DNA from: Brevibacillus antibioticus
GTDB taxonomy: Bacteria > Bacillota > Bacilli > Brevibacillales > Brevibacillaceae
Direction: 5' to 3'
Assembly (NCBI RefSeq): GCF_005217615.1
Contig: NZ_SZNK01000001.1
Coordinates: 4,465,001-4,529,000 of the forward strand
DNA length: 64,000 nucleotides
Shown here piece after piece: positions 35,648 through 44,747 of the stretch. The translations under genes were made by a program, and so were the position numbers. The notes beneath the pieces are model-generated. The model was given only the letters and a program-made list of their open reading frames with translations. It searched no databases and was not told where the DNA came from. Position 1 is the first letter of the stretch; every line of letters begins with the position of its first letter.

Positions 35648-36415
35648 CTATTTCAGGATGTTCCCCAGCTCCAACACGACCGGACAATGATCGCTTCCCA
35701 TCACCTGTGAGTCAATTCCCGCCCCGAGCAACGATGGAGCCAGTCTCTCAGACGCAAGAAAATAATCAATACGCCACCCGATATTCCGTTCCCTTACCTT
35801 CGGCATGAAAGACCACCACGTATATGCATCTGTCTGATCCGGATAAAAATATCGATAGGTATCCACAAACCCGGCTGCCAGCAAACTCGTCATCTTCTCA
35901 CGTTCTTCTGGAGTGAAGCCAGAATTATTGCGATTGGACTTCGCATTTTTCAAATCAATCTCTTGATGGGCGACATTCAGATCTCCACAAACCACCACGG
36001 GCTTCTTCGCATCTAGCTGCAATAAGTAGTTCCGAAACCGCTCCTCCCATTCCAGCCGATAATCCAGTCTTGATAGATCGCGCTTCGCATTCGGGGTATA
36101 TACCGTTACCAGATAGAAATCCTGAAACTCCAGCGTAATGATGCGTCCCTCAGGCTCATGATCTTCCTCCAAGCCATAGCGCACAGATAGTGGTTCCATT
36201 TTTGTAAAAACAGCCGTTCCGGAATAACCCTTTTTCTCTGCGTAGTTCCAATATTGATGATACTCCTCGCCGATCTCCAACTCGATTTGACCTTCTTGTA
36301 GCTTCGTTTCCTGCAAACAAAATATATCAGCATTCGCTTCTTTGAAGTACTCGTAAAACCCTTTGTTCACGCATGCGCGAAGTCCATTTACATTCCAAGA
36401 AATCAATTTCATCAT
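35648..36415 (-). CDS. exoA: exodeoxyribonuclease III (AP endonuclease)
   Basis: A 255-residue ExoIII-type nuclease. It shows I-S-W-N-V-N-G-L-R at the start, L-Q-E-T-K-L (metal Glu), V-Y-T-P-N-A, C-G-D-L-N-V-A-H (active-site Asp), R-I-D-Y-F and the catalytic G-S-D-H-C-P-V near the C-terminus. All catalytic residues are present. It acts on abasic sites and complements the Nfo enzyme encoded 7 kb away. ATG-ATG at 36415 follows AGGAG. Confidence 0.93.
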   Translation of the reverse strand: MMKLISWNVNGLRACVNKGFYEYFKEANADIFCLQETKLQEGQIELEIGEEYHQYWNYAEKKGYSGTAVFTKMEPLSVRYGLEEDHEPEGRIITLEFQDFYLVTVYTPNAKRDLSRLDYRLEWEERFRNYLLQLDAKKPVVVCGDLNVAHQEIDLKNAKSNRNNSGFTPEEREKMTSLLAAGFVDTYRYFYPDQTDAYTWWSFMPKVRERNIGWRIDYFLASERLAPSLLGAGIDSQVMGSDHCPVVLELGNILK

Positions 36416-36487
36416 CGCTAGTCTCCTCGTCGCTATTCGTTAGATTCCATGGTACACTATCTTTGTTTTCAATTACAGGAGGGTACA

Positions 36488-36865
36488 ATGATGGACATTG
36501 CAATGGGCATCGCATTCCTGAGACTTCGTTAAAATCGACAAGACCCCATGTAAGCTCAGCCATTTTCAAAAACGGAATCCTTGTGGACCCAACTACCGTG
36601 AAGGTGAATGAATCCGGCTTAGATTTCCTTGCGATTTTTGCAAATACGATAGAGGGTGTTCCATGGGGTATTGCCTCAACCGCGCCGGGATAAGAAAGCA
36701 GGAGACCGTGTATGGCCGCGTATGCATGAGCATATCGTTGAGATGACGGCTGCGTATCCCGTTACTCTTGCCACCTTTGCGTTGAAATCAGGGCTGGAAG
36801 AATTCAAGAGTATGGCACAACAAGCTCTAGGCGTCGACAAAAATGGCATAGGGATCTCTTCATAG
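36488..36865 (+). pseudogene. macrolide 2'-phosphotransferase (Mph-like) remnant
   Basis: An AGGAGG site and ATG at 36488 open a frame that stops after 14 codons. A second frame then reads K-V-N-E-S-G-L-D-F-L-A-I-F-A-N and G-V-P-W, which is the N-lobe start of Mph-type macrolide kinases. A third frame continues P-R-R-D-K-K-A-G. It then jumps to a C-terminal-like segment, A-A-Y-P-V-T-L-A-T-F-A-L-K-S-G, ending A-Q-Q-A-L-G-V at 36865. Frameshifts and loss of the catalytic middle (about 200 residues) leave a dead gene, yet promoter-proximal signals and a strong terminator persist. The family call is from memory of conserved segments. Confidence 0.6.
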
Positions 36866-36873
36866 ATAAACCA

Positions 36874-36906
36874 ACCACCGTCCCATATTGGAAACGGTGG
36901 TTTTTT
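36874..36906 (+). terminator. terminator after the Mph remnant
   Basis: ACCACCGT and ACGGTGGT pair around a 12-nt loop and are followed by TTTTTT. It shows that a plus-strand gene once ended here. Confidence 0.9.
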
Positions 36907-37007
36907 ATGTAAATAGCTACATTGAGCCATTACTGGCTTGGAAATAAGGTGTTACAATAAATCGGCTCATTTGGACAATCCTTTACTAAATAGATGGAGG
37001 GAATAGA

Positions 37008-37325
37008 ATGAAGCGAGGACTTCTTATTAGCATGGGTGCTGTAGTCGTAGTAGCAGGCGTGCTTTCCATTCCTATTGAGGCAGATCCCTCACCCGATACA
37101 CGAATCATATTGGAGCACACAAACAAGACGTATATTTCACCGCCCTGTTATGAGCAAGCAAACAAAACGAACAATCTAGCCGAAGCCGATATCCAAAAGG
37201 CACAGGAATTGAATTACCGGCCGGAATCCAGCTGCACCGCAAATTCACTTGCCCCCATCAAGCAGCCGATTGCTTCTGTACTCGCCGTAAATCTCGGAAT
37301 CAAGCCAAGCCGATGGGATTGGTAA
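37008..37325 (+). CDS. small exported hypothetical protein
   Basis: A 105-residue protein with a basic start (M-K-R) and one hydrophobic segment (4-22) that serves as signal peptide or anchor; a type I cleavage could follow I-E-A. The exported part has two cysteines (P-P-C-Y and S-S-C-T), the second in a segment rich in polar residues. TGGAGGG precedes ATG 37008. I recognise no family. The end, S-R-W-D-W, may be native or may result from a frameshift, since another frame stays open beyond it. Confidence 0.65.
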   Translation: MKRGLLISMGAVVVVAGVLSIPIEADPSPDTRIILEHTNKTYISPPCYEQANKTNNLAEADIQKAQELNYRPESSCTANSLAPIKQPIASVLAVNLGIKPSRWDW

Positions 37326-37435
37326 TTGTCTATATAGGGAAGAAGTTAGTAGAAACTGGGGCATATTCTTGGGATGAAATCAAATCGATCGCAAAATCAG
37401 GTGACTCTTATTGCATGTGTGAAACGAAAATATAA
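37313..37435 (+). other. open frame overlapping the end of the exported protein gene
   Basis: A 40-codon frame, +2 relative to the preceding gene, reads from ATG 37313 to a stop at 37435, just before a terminator. Its composition (K-K-L-V-E-T-G-A-Y-S-W-D-E-I) looks coding, but it has no ribosome site. It may be the displaced true C-terminus of the gene at 37008 or a coincidental frame. Confidence 0.35.
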
Positions 37436-37448
37436 AAGCTTCTTCCAT

Positions 37449-37489
37449 AAAAAAGAGCGTTAGCTTCAGCAGCTAATGCTCTTTTTTTT
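37449..37489. terminator. bidirectional terminator
   Basis: AAAAGAGCGTTAGCT and AGCTAATGCTCTTTT form a 15-position stem with one mismatch. T-runs occur on both strands, serving the genes converging from both sides. Confidence 0.9.
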
Positions 37490-37490
37490 A

Positions 37491-38015
37491 TTAATAGTAC
37501 GGAGAAATCATGAGGTAAACAATGACGCCCGTCGCACTGACATAAAGCCACATCGGCATCGTCCAGCGGGCGATTTTTTTATGTTTTTCCACCTTCATGT
37601 TGAGTCCACGTGCCGTCGTAATCAGCGCAAAAGGAACGATAAGCGCCGACAACAAAATATGTGTAATCAAGATGAAGTAATAAATCGGACGAAGAATTCC
37701 CTCTCCCCCGTAGGAAGTGCTAGGTGCCATTCCGTGGTAGATCACATACGAAACCAAGAAGAGAGCTGTTGTCGAGAAGGCTGCAAAAATATATCCTCGA
37801 TGCATCTTCATGTTTTTAAACTTCACGATGGAAACAAGCGCGGCAATCAAAAATATAAAGGTAAAACTGTTCATGACCGCATTAAAAAACGGCAGAAACG
37901 ACAGGTCGAGATGGCTGAAATCATTGTTTTTCGGCATGAAGTACAAGATGGCGACAAGCGTGTTAATCGCTATGGTGAGAATAACGATGAGCGGTGTATA
38001 GTTGCGTTGTTTCAT
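37491..38015 (-). CDS. DUF420 membrane protein (CtaM/YozB-like)
   Basis: 174 residues with five membrane helices. The DUF420 signature H-R-G-Y-I-F-A-A-F-S-T-T-A-L-F-L near residue 72 and a later helix pair with conserved histidines (V-I-Y-H-G and I-T-H-I-L) are visible. In Staphylococcus a DUF420 protein, CtaM, is needed for maturation of an aa3-type terminal oxidase, and bacilli keep homologues with cytochrome oxidase genes. Here no oxidase gene is adjacent, so the role is by homology only. Confidence 0.85.
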   Translation of the reverse strand: MKQRNYTPLIVILTIAINTLVAILYFMPKNNDFSHLDLSFLPFFNAVMNSFTFIFLIAALVSIVKFKNMKMHRGYIFAAFSTTALFLVSYVIYHGMAPSTSYGGEGILRPIYYFILITHILLSALIVPFALITTARGLNMKVEKHKKIARWTMPMWLYVSATGVIVYLMISPYY

Positions 38016-38439
38016 TCTTATGCTCCTTTTTCTTAGATCATGAATGAGTATCCCGCTTTAGTCTACCCATTGACGAGCTCGGACATTGGCTGATACAGGC
38101 GGTTAACCAGTCCGGTCATCCTAATGATAAACGAAGTAGGTATGCCGTACAAAGGCGATTTGATGAACAAAAAAGGACCAACACATGTTAGTCTTCGGGT
38201 TATCGAGAAAGTCTCGGTAATCTTTTCCATTTTGATCTTCTTGTTTTTTGGGCAAGCCGCTGTCATTAGAGCTTGTTCCTGTACGTTGATATTCATTAGT
38301 TGCGGTAAGAAAATAAATTACCATATACTATTTCCATATATTTACATTTAATCAAATATAATCTATATTATAAATACCCAAGCAAACATATTAGGCTTCT
38401 GAAGGTGGGTAAATAAAAGATAAGAAGGAGTGTTTTGCA
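38016..38439. other. gene-free stretch with a minus-strand hairpin
   Basis: No frame here has a ribosome site or recognisable family. At 38168-38193 a GACCAACA-type inverted repeat flanked by six A looks like a leftward terminator without an adjacent leftward gene, so it may mark a lost gene. The last 100 bp are A+T rich and presumably hold the promoter of the exported protein at 38440. Confidence 0.5.
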
Positions 38440-38850
38440 ATGAAAAAGTTTATAACTGGTTTAGCGACACTGGCAGTATTGACTTCAGCTGTTCCTGCTT
38501 TTGCTCAGGAGCCACAACAAGCACTCGCGACTACTTCAACTACTAACTATTCAACGCCTAGTAAAGAATCAAAAGCTTCTGTTGCAGAATATGTGAATCT
38601 TACAGTACGCTGGAACAATGTTTCAAATGCAGTGAGATACGAGTATATTCTGACAAACGTAACAGATGGATATCCGTATGAATCTGGTAGTATGACCGCT
38701 ACTGTCGCTAACATAACTGCGTTAAGAGTTGGAAAACTCTTCAGTTTTTATGTTCGTGCTGTAGACAAATACGGCAATACAATCGGACAAGCAGTATTAG
38801 ATATTGTACCAACTGGCAGCAATATCGATAAGAATGTTTGGATTAGTTAG
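38440..38850 (+). CDS. secreted fibronectin type III-like protein
   Basis: A 136-residue protein. The signal peptide M-K-K-F...A-F-A is cleaved before Q-E-P (about residue 23). After a Ser/Thr-rich linker, residues 50-125 form a beta-sandwich with V-R-W-N-N-V and A-V-R-Y-E-Y followed by F-Y-V-R-A-V-D-K-Y-G-N, the pattern of a fibronectin III-type fold. AAGGAG precedes ATG 38440. It may be a small extracellular adhesion or wall-associated protein; the function is unknown. Confidence 0.75.
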   Translation: MKKFITGLATLAVLTSAVPAFAQEPQQALATTSTTNYSTPSKESKASVAEYVNLTVRWNNVSNAVRYEYILTNVTDGYPYESGSMTATVANITALRVGKLFSFYVRAVDKYGNTIGQAVLDIVPTGSNIDKNVWIS

Positions 38851-38894
38851 GCAGAAGGTTTCACATTTGGTTTAAAACAAATTTTCGGATCACC

Positions 38895-38928
38895 AGGTTG
38901 TCGAGATAGTTTTCGGCAACCTTTTTTG
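38895..38928 (+). terminator. terminator after the secreted protein gene
   Basis: AGGTTGTCGA pairs with TCGGCAACCT (one mismatch) and is followed by TTTTTT. Confidence 0.85.
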
Positions 38929-39003
38929 TTCAATAGTTCTTAACGCGGTTATCAACGTACCTAGAGCAAGGATTTAATGATAGCAGGGACACAATACATA
39001 AAA

Positions 39004-39053
39004 AAGATAGCTCTCCTCTTTAGCCAAGATGGACTAAACGGAAAAGCTATCTT
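39004..39053. terminator. isolated hairpin in the 38851-39160 gap
   Basis: AAGATAGCT and AGCTATCTT enclose a smaller TTTAG/CTAAA stem, followed by AATTTTT. No gene ends immediately before it. Otherwise the gap shows no gene. Confidence 0.45.
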
Positions 39054-39130
39054 AATTTTTCATCCTTCGGAATTAATGGCACACGAGTCTAATTCTCTCT
39101 TGAAACAAAACGTGTGTTTTTCAACAACCT

Positions 39131-39150
39131 GAGACCAACACATGTTGGCC
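39131..39150 (-). terminator. hairpin after the amino-acid permease gene
   Basis: CCAACA-N2-TGTTGG directly follows the permease stop codon on the minus strand. The same core occurs in hairpins at 38168 and 45564. Confidence 0.45.
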
Positions 39151-39160
39151 CCTTTCATTA

Positions 39161-40537
39161 TTACTTGTTTGATTGCTCGTCTAGTGGTGCGGCCTTGCTA
39201 ATTCCTAGTGCAAAGAAGCTGATGACCACAATCGCCAAGAAGACAATCCCGGCAATCAGGGAAACGCGTGTGTCATCATTGATCCACATACCAATGAGTA
39301 CCATGATAAGAAAAGCAATGGTCAAATAGTTGCTCACTGGGGCAAAAGGCATTTTGAATGGATGGCTGTCCATTTCAGTACCCTTTGCTTTTCGGAATCT
39401 GATTTGGCTGATCAAAATGACAAACCACGGAACCATACCCGGCAACACACTCGCACTGTACACATACACGAAGAGATTTTCTGGGGCGATATAGCTTAAA
39501 ATAACGCCAGCACCCAGACCGATCAGAACGCCAATCGTACCTAACAACGGCACACCATTCGAAGAAAGCTTCGTAAAAACTTTCGGCGCTTGGCCATTTA
39601 CACCTAAGGTATACAGCATTCGCCCTGCACTATAAATCCCACTATTACAGCCAGACATAGCAGCAGTGATCACGACAAAGTTAATGATACCTGCAGCAGC
39701 GGTAATACCGATCTTCGCAAAAGTAGCAACGAACGGACTGCCGATTGCATGCAATTGATCCCAAGGGTAAACGGTTACAATAACAAAAATCGCACCAATA
39801 TAGAAAATCAAAATACGCCAAATGATACTTTGGATCGCATTTCTTAATGTTTTTTTCGGGTCTTTTGCTTCCCCTGCTGTAATCCCGATTAGCTCGACAC
39901 CTTGATACGCCCCGATCACCAAGGAAAGAGCAAAGAAAAAGCCTGTCCAACCGCCTGTAAAGAATCCGCCATTTTCCCACAGATTCGATAATCCGATTGC
40001 GTTTCCACCATTTCCAAAGCCAAAGAAAATTAATCCAAACCCTGCAATAATCATCAAAACGATCGTTACAATTTTGATCATGGCAAACCAAAACTCAAAT
40101 TCACCAAATGATTTTACCGAGACCAGGTTTGCTGCACCGAGAATCACCATGGCAATAATGCCTGGAATCCAAGGCGGTAAATCCGGGAACCAATACTGCA
40201 TATACTGCCCGACGGCGATGATCTCTGCCATCCCGACAATGACCCACTGGAACCAGTTACTCCACGCCGTCATATAACCTGCTAACGGATGGATGTACTT
40301 ATGCCCGAAGGTCGCGAATGACCCCGTACTCGGTTCCATATACAACATTTCACCCATTGCACGCATGATGAAAAAAATAAAAATTCCTACAATTGCATAA
40401 GCTAGCATGACGGATGGGCCTGTCCACTTGATCGTGCTGGCTGACCCCATAAATAGCCCAACACCGATCGTACCGCCCAGAGCAATCATCTGAATATGAC
40501 GGGCTTCCAGGCCTCTCTTCAGTTCTTTGTTTTCCAC
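39161..40537 (-). CDS. amino-acid permease (APC superfamily)
   Basis: A 458-residue permease with twelve membrane helices. The consensus [11 protein letters not shown] at residues 19-29 and G-E-M-L-Y near 63 define the amino-acid transporter family of the AnsP/CycA/ProY type. The conserved [11 protein letters not shown] segment is intact. The substrate is not readable from sequence. The start at 40537 is within an AGAGGAAGAGGAAG purine run. It is monocistronic, with no T-box or other leader element visible upstream. Confidence 0.9.
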   Translation of the reverse strand: MENKELKRGLEARHIQMIALGGTIGVGLFMGSASTIKWTGPSVMLAYAIVGIFIFFIMRAMGEMLYMEPSTGSFATFGHKYIHPLAGYMTAWSNWFQWVIVGMAEIIAVGQYMQYWFPDLPPWIPGIIAMVILGAANLVSVKSFGEFEFWFAMIKIVTIVLMIIAGFGLIFFGFGNGGNAIGLSNLWENGGFFTGGWTGFFFALSLVIGAYQGVELIGITAGEAKDPKKTLRNAIQSIIWRILIFYIGAIFVIVTVYPWDQLHAIGSPFVATFAKIGITAAAGIINFVVITAAMSGCNSGIYSAGRMLYTLGVNGQAPKVFTKLSSNGVPLLGTIGVLIGLGAGVILSYIAPENLFVYVYSASVLPGMVPWFVILISQIRFRKAKGTEMDSHPFKMPFAPVSNYLTIAFLIMVLIGMWINDDTRVSLIAGIVFLAIVVISFFALGISKAAPLDEQSNK

Positions 40538-40809
40538 GTAAGCTTCCTCTTCCTCTCTGCTGTTGGCGGTATTTTCGGATAGCTTCTAGTCATTCTCGTT
40601 TTATTGATTAAAAAACTGTCCCTTACATCTCTCTTCACTTCTTATCAAGCATTCCTACTGGTTAGTAAGATTATTCACCTCTCCGCCTTACGCTATATTC
40701 GTAGATCACTTCATATATTTTAATATGTTTTAATAATATCCACAATTATATTCACAAGGAAAATACTTGATAAATAAATATATTTGCATTCAAGAAGGAG
40801 AAAAAACAC

Positions 40810-40851
40810 ATGAAAAATCAATTAATTACAGATGTGATCCTACCTCCATGA
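40810..40851 (+). CDS. possible 13-residue leader peptide
   Basis: ATG 40810 has a strong AGAAGGAG site and opens a 13-codon frame (M-K-N-Q-L-I-T-D-V-I-L-P-P) that stops 72 nt before the next gene. Pro-Pro just before the stop could stall ribosomes. A second short frame overlaps its stop. It could be a regulatory leader or a remnant of a truncated gene. The rest of 40538-40809 is A+T rich, with no other feature seen. Confidence 0.4.
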   Translation: MKNQLITDVILPP

Positions 40852-40923
40852 AGGGTAAGCTGTATGAAAATTTCCCAACAAAGAAATACTATCAGCGATT
40901 TTAAAATAGGAGGAAATGGAACC

Positions 40924-41268
40924 ATGGAGCACTATTTGGCTGAACAATATCGTGAAGGACTGCAAGCTTTTGGACAGCTGATGCCAGAGGCCTTGCGAGC
41001 ATATAACGAATTCACCAGTCAATGCTTTTCGTCCGGTGAATTGTCATCCAAGCATAAGCATTTGCAGGCACTGGCTATCTCCCTTTACTCCGGAAATGAG
41101 CACTGCATTGTCTATCATTTGGAAACAGCTCTCAACGACGGAGTTTCCCAAAAAGAAATTGCTGAAACAGTAGCAGTAGCCGGAGCATTCGGCGGCGGAA
41201 CTACCCTTTCGCATGGCGTCATATTAATCAATGGTGTGATGGAGGAAAAACAGGGAACAATTCAATGA
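40924..41268 (+). CDS. carboxymuconolactone decarboxylase-family protein
   Basis: A 114-residue AhpD-like helical protein of the carboxymuconolactone decarboxylase family. The segment A-L-A-I-S-L-Y-S-G-N-E-H-C-I-V-Y-H holds one cysteine and a histidine. The usual C-x-x-C redox pair is reduced to a single Cys here, so peroxidase-type activity is doubtful. AGGAGG lies ten bases before ATG 40924. The open frame begins 20 codons earlier, but that start has a weaker site. Confidence 0.82.
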   Translation: MEHYLAEQYREGLQAFGQLMPEALRAYNEFTSQCFSSGELSSKHKHLQALAISLYSGNEHCIVYHLETALNDGVSQKEIAETVAVAGAFGGGTTLSHGVILINGVMEEKQGTIQ

Positions 41269-41314
41269 GAAGATGACCGAAAATTCTTGTACCACTGCGG
41301 TTACAAGAGCTTAC

Positions 41315-41365
41315 AAAAGCACAACAATCGCCGAGAACTCCCTCGTTCGGTTGTTGTGCTTTTTG
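41315..41365. terminator. bidirectional terminator
   Basis: AAAAGCACAACAA and TTGTTGTGCTTTT form a 13-pair stem with further inner pairs (CGAG/CTCG). T-runs on both strands serve the two converging genes. Confidence 0.92.
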
Positions 41366-41370
41366 CCACC

Positions 41371-42315
41371 TCAATTATTTCGATTAAGCGCTCTTGCCAT
41401 CGCATCTATATAGCTTTTGCAGGCTCTCTGGCTCACTTCCGCTTCAGGGACAAACACTTCAAAGCAGTGATAGCATCCGGGATACAGATGAAATTCTACG
41501 TCTACGCCCGCTTGTGCAAGACGCGTCACATATTCGATCGTCTCATCTCGGAATAGATCGAGCTGTCCTACGCACGTATAAGTCGGCGGCAGCCCCGCCA
41601 AGCTTTCTGCTCTCGACGGCACCCCATATGCGGATACCTGACTGTCGTCGACACCTTCGCCCAGGTACATGCTCCACGCAGCCAAATTATTCGTCCGGTT
41701 CCAGGTTGCATTTTCCGCCTCGATTTCATAGCTCGACGCTGTACGATTACGGTTATCGATCATTGGATACAACGGCATCTGGAAGATAAGGGCTGGTCCC
41801 CCTTTGTCGCGAGCCATTAAAGCAAGTGCTGCGGTCAGCCCTCCTCCCCCGCTTGCACCAGCAATCGCAACCCGATCCAAATCGATGCCGAGTAACTCAG
41901 CTTCGTTTGTCATCCACGTTAAACCGGCGTAACAGTCATGGATGGCAGCTGGATAAGGGTGCTCGGGAGCCAGACGATAATCAACCGATACGACGACACA
42001 ATTAGCTGCTTGTACAAAGCGTTCGCATAGAGCGTCATCCATATCGGGGTGCCCCATCACATAGCCACCTCCGTGAATCCACAGCATAGCCGGAAGCTTA
42101 CTACCTGTTCGCTGGACGGGCTCGTATATTTTCGCCAGCATCTCTCCTGCTGCGCCTGGAATCATTCGACTTGTAGTACGTACATGCTCCGACTTCACAA
42201 TAGGCGGATTTTTCAGCATGGCCCTGCTCGACTCCAAATTTTCTTCCAGTTGAAAACCAGGGAATTGTGCTAATGTTTGCCTTAATTCCGGCAGTACTCG
42301 ACGATGAAAATCCAC
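41371..42315 (-). CDS. HSL-family esterase/lipase
   Basis: A 314-residue alpha/beta hydrolase of the hormone-sensitive lipase branch. It has the oxyanion motif W-I-H-G-G-G-Y near residue 79, nucleophile G-A-S-G-G-G near 155, an acid in D-L-F-R-D-E and the histidine in Y-H-C-F-E-V. It is the last gene of a leftward operon behind an LLM oxidoreductase and an MFS exporter, ending at a strong terminator. It likely hydrolyses short acyl esters. Confidence 0.9.
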   Translation of the reverse strand: MDFHRRVLPELRQTLAQFPGFQLEENLESSRAMLKNPPIVKSEHVRTTSRMIPGAAGEMLAKIYEPVQRTGSKLPAMLWIHGGGYVMGHPDMDDALCERFVQAANCVVVSVDYRLAPEHPYPAAIHDCYAGLTWMTNEAELLGIDLDRVAIAGASGGGGLTAALALMARDKGGPALIFQMPLYPMIDNRNRTASSYEIEAENATWNRTNNLAAWSMYLGEGVDDSQVSAYGVPSRAESLAGLPPTYTCVGQLDLFRDETIEYVTRLAQAGVDVEFHLYPGCYHCFEVFVPEAEVSQRACKSYIDAMARALNRNN

Positions 42316-42328
42316 GTGAATCCCTCCA

Positions 42329-43399
42329 TTAAGCGAATGTTGATTCTTGCTCTGTCTCTGCTTCCCACTTGGTTATTTCCTCTCGCACCCGAGGCGCTAC
42401 CTCTGTTCCTAGCAGCTCAATGGCTCTCATTACCTGATCATGCGGCATCGTGGATATCGGCACATACATCATAAAGCGCGTCATACCTACATGTTTGCGA
42501 AGGTGGATGATCTTTTGGGCAACCGTCTCCGGATCACCCACATACATCGCTCCTTCCAAGCTGCGCGCGGCATTGAAGCTAGCACGGTTATAATGCGCCC
42601 AGCCCCGCTCCCTTCCGATTTTATTCATTCCTGCTTGCGTAGAAGGAAAGAATGTATCTGCCGCCAGTTCCGTATCTTCTGCAACAAATCCTAATGAATG
42701 GGACCCAACCGTTAATCGCGATACGTCATGACCAGCGTGCATAGCCACCTTCTTATACAGCTGCACAAGTGGCGCAAACTGCCGCGGACTCCCACCAATG
42801 ATCGCCAGCATCAACGGCAATCCCAGCAGACCTGCTCGAACAACTGATTCCTGATTGCCTCCGCTACCGATCCATATAGGTAAAGGATTCTGAACAGGCC
42901 GAGGATACACGCCTAAATTCTGAATAGCTGGCCGATGACCGCCCCGCCAGGTTACTTTTTCGGACGCCTGTATTTTCAAAAGCAGTTCCAAATGTTCTTC
43001 AAACAGCTCATCATAGTCATTCAAGTCATAGCCGAACAGGGGAAAAGACTCGATAAAGGAACCGCGTCCCGCCATAATCTCGGCCCGTCCATTCGAAATG
43101 CCATCGAGTGTAGCAAAATCTTGAAAAACACGCACTGGATCAGCCGAAGAAAGCACTGTCACTGCACTGGTCAGCCGAATCCTTTTTGTCAGTGGTGCAG
43201 CCGCAGCCAGCACCATGGCTGGAGAAGAAGCAGCATAATCCTTGCGATGATGTTCCCCTATGCCAAATACATCAAGCCCAACCCGATCAGCGAGGACGAT
43301 TTCCTCGACAACCTCACGCAATCGCTGTGCGTGGCTCATCACTTCACCAGTCTGAGCATCCGGCGTCGTTTCCACAAACGAAGTAATACCAATCTCCAC
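42329..43399 (-). CDS. LLM-class flavin-dependent oxidoreductase
   Basis: A 356-residue luciferase-like monooxygenase of the group that carries E-H-H-R-K-D-Y near residue 50 and G-R-G-S-F near 112. It folds as a TIM barrel that uses reduced FMN. GTG 43399 is chosen because AAGGAGAG stands seven bases upstream; the TTG seven codons earlier overlaps that site. It is 13 nt before the esterase gene and 98 nt after the MFS gene. The substrate is unknown. Confidence 0.88.
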   Translation of the reverse strand: MEIGITSFVETTPDAQTGEVMSHAQRLREVVEEIVLADRVGLDVFGIGEHHRKDYAASSPAMVLAAAAPLTKRIRLTSAVTVLSSADPVRVFQDFATLDGISNGRAEIMAGRGSFIESFPLFGYDLNDYDELFEEHLELLLKIQASEKVTWRGGHRPAIQNLGVYPRPVQNPLPIWIGSGGNQESVVRAGLLGLPLMLAIIGGSPRQFAPLVQLYKKVAMHAGHDVSRLTVGSHSLGFVAEDTELAADTFFPSTQAGMNKIGRERGWAHYNRASFNAARSLEGAMYVGDPETVAQKIIHLRKHVGMTRFMMYVPISTMPHDQVMRAIELLGTEVAPRVREEITKWEAETEQESTFA

Positions 43400-43497
43400 A
43401 GACCATCTCTCCTTTTGCAAAACTTGTATCAGTCAACAGCTCTGGAAGCAGAATAGTTTCATTTGATATATCTTCATTTTGAAGTATTTCAGTAGCT

Positions 43498-44706
43498 CTA
43501 TTTCCCTGAGATAGCCGAAACGCGTCTGGTCACTGCCCAATACACCAGAGCCAACCCACTAACGGAGGCTCCGAGCAAGCATACTCCCTCCCAACCAAAA
43601 TGCGCATATGTATAGGTCGAGGCAATGGAGCCAGCAGAAGAGCCGATTGAATAGAAAACCATATACCCCGCCGTGAGCCGACTCCGCGCCTCTGCCCCCA
43701 AGGTGAAGATCATGCTTTGATTCGTAACATGCACCGCCTGTACCGCCAAATCAAGCAAAACGATACCGATCGCCAAGGCAAATAACGACTGTTCTGTATA
43801 GCTGATTAGCAGCCACGATAGTAGCAATAGGCTCAAAGCAAAGCCCGTCGTTCTCTGTCCGTAGCCTCTATCTGCAAGCTTCCCCGCCCTCGCTGCGGCT
43901 AACGCTCCGGCAACCCCTGCGAGACCAAACGCCCCAATCGCCGTGTGCGACAAAGATAATGGCGGTGCACTAAGCGGCAATACCAATGGCGTCCACAAGA
44001 TGCTAAACGCAGCAAAAATCAGCATCGCTAGAACAGAGCGAATACGTAAGAGCCGTTCTTGGGCGAACAACATCAGTACCGATCCAAGCAACTGGAGATA
44101 GGATAGCGATTTTACCTCCCGTTCCCTATTTGGCAATACCCGAAATAACACGCAAACCAGTAACAATAGAAATGCAGCAGAGACCAGATATACGGAACGC
44201 CACCCCGCAAGATCTGTTAAAACTCCCGCAATGGTTCGCGCTAGAAGAATGCCAATGACGATTCCACTTGTAACTACGCCAACCACTCGCCCTCGCTCAG
44301 CAGGAGCAGCCATGGTCGCCGCGAATGCAACAATCGTCTGCGTCACAACGGCAAGCAATCCGACCGCTGCTATACCTGCGAATAGTACCGTGCTGGTGGA
44401 AGCTGTCCCTACGATAACCAGCGCTACCACAGATAAAAACATCTGGCCGATAATCAAGCGACGCTGGTTCAATAAATCGCCGAGTGGCACAAGTAACAAC
44501 AGTCCTACTGCATAAAAGATTTGAGTAAGGGTGATCAGAATTCCAATGATGGAATAGTCAATTCTGAACTCACTCGACAAATGATCAAGTAGTGGCTGCG
44601 CGAAGTAGATATTCGCAACTGACATCCCGCAAGCAACCGCAAACAATAGTGTTACATAGCGAGGCATGGGAGAATTGGCCGTTACCTTTTCAATAACTTC
44701 CTCCAT
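43498..44706 (-). CDS. MFS transporter (DHA1-like)
   Basis: 402 residues with twelve membrane helices, the A-N-I-Y-F-A-Q-P-L-L helix-1 signature and G-D-L-L-N-Q-R-R in the loop between helices 2 and 3. It resembles YgaY-like drug or sugar-efflux permeases. It heads the operon with the LLM oxidoreductase and esterase. A palindrome immediately upstream and a divergent TetR gene indicate local repression. Confidence 0.9.
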   Translation of the reverse strand: MEEVIEKVTANSPMPRYVTLLFAVACGMSVANIYFAQPLLDHLSSEFRIDYSIIGILITLTQIFYAVGLLLLVPLGDLLNQRRLIIGQMFLSVVALVIVGTASTSTVLFAGIAAVGLLAVVTQTIVAFAATMAAPAERGRVVGVVTSGIVIGILLARTIAGVLTDLAGWRSVYLVSAAFLLLLVCVLFRVLPNREREVKSLSYLQLLGSVLMLFAQERLLRIRSVLAMLIFAAFSILWTPLVLPLSAPPLSLSHTAIGAFGLAGVAGALAAARAGKLADRGYGQRTTGFALSLLLLSWLLISYTEQSLFALAIGIVLLDLAVQAVHVTNQSMIFTLGAEARSRLTAGYMVFYSIGSSAGSIASTYTYAHFGWEGVCLLGASVSGLALVYWAVTRRVSAISGK

Positions 44707-44747
44707 CTGACTTCACCTTACCTCCTTTCATTTTCGTTTAGCGCATA

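Noticed and set aside
40538-40809. T-box or amino-acid riboswitch before the permease or AhpD-like gene
   Set aside because: No specifier hairpin, T-box sequence or conserved riboswitch core could be found.
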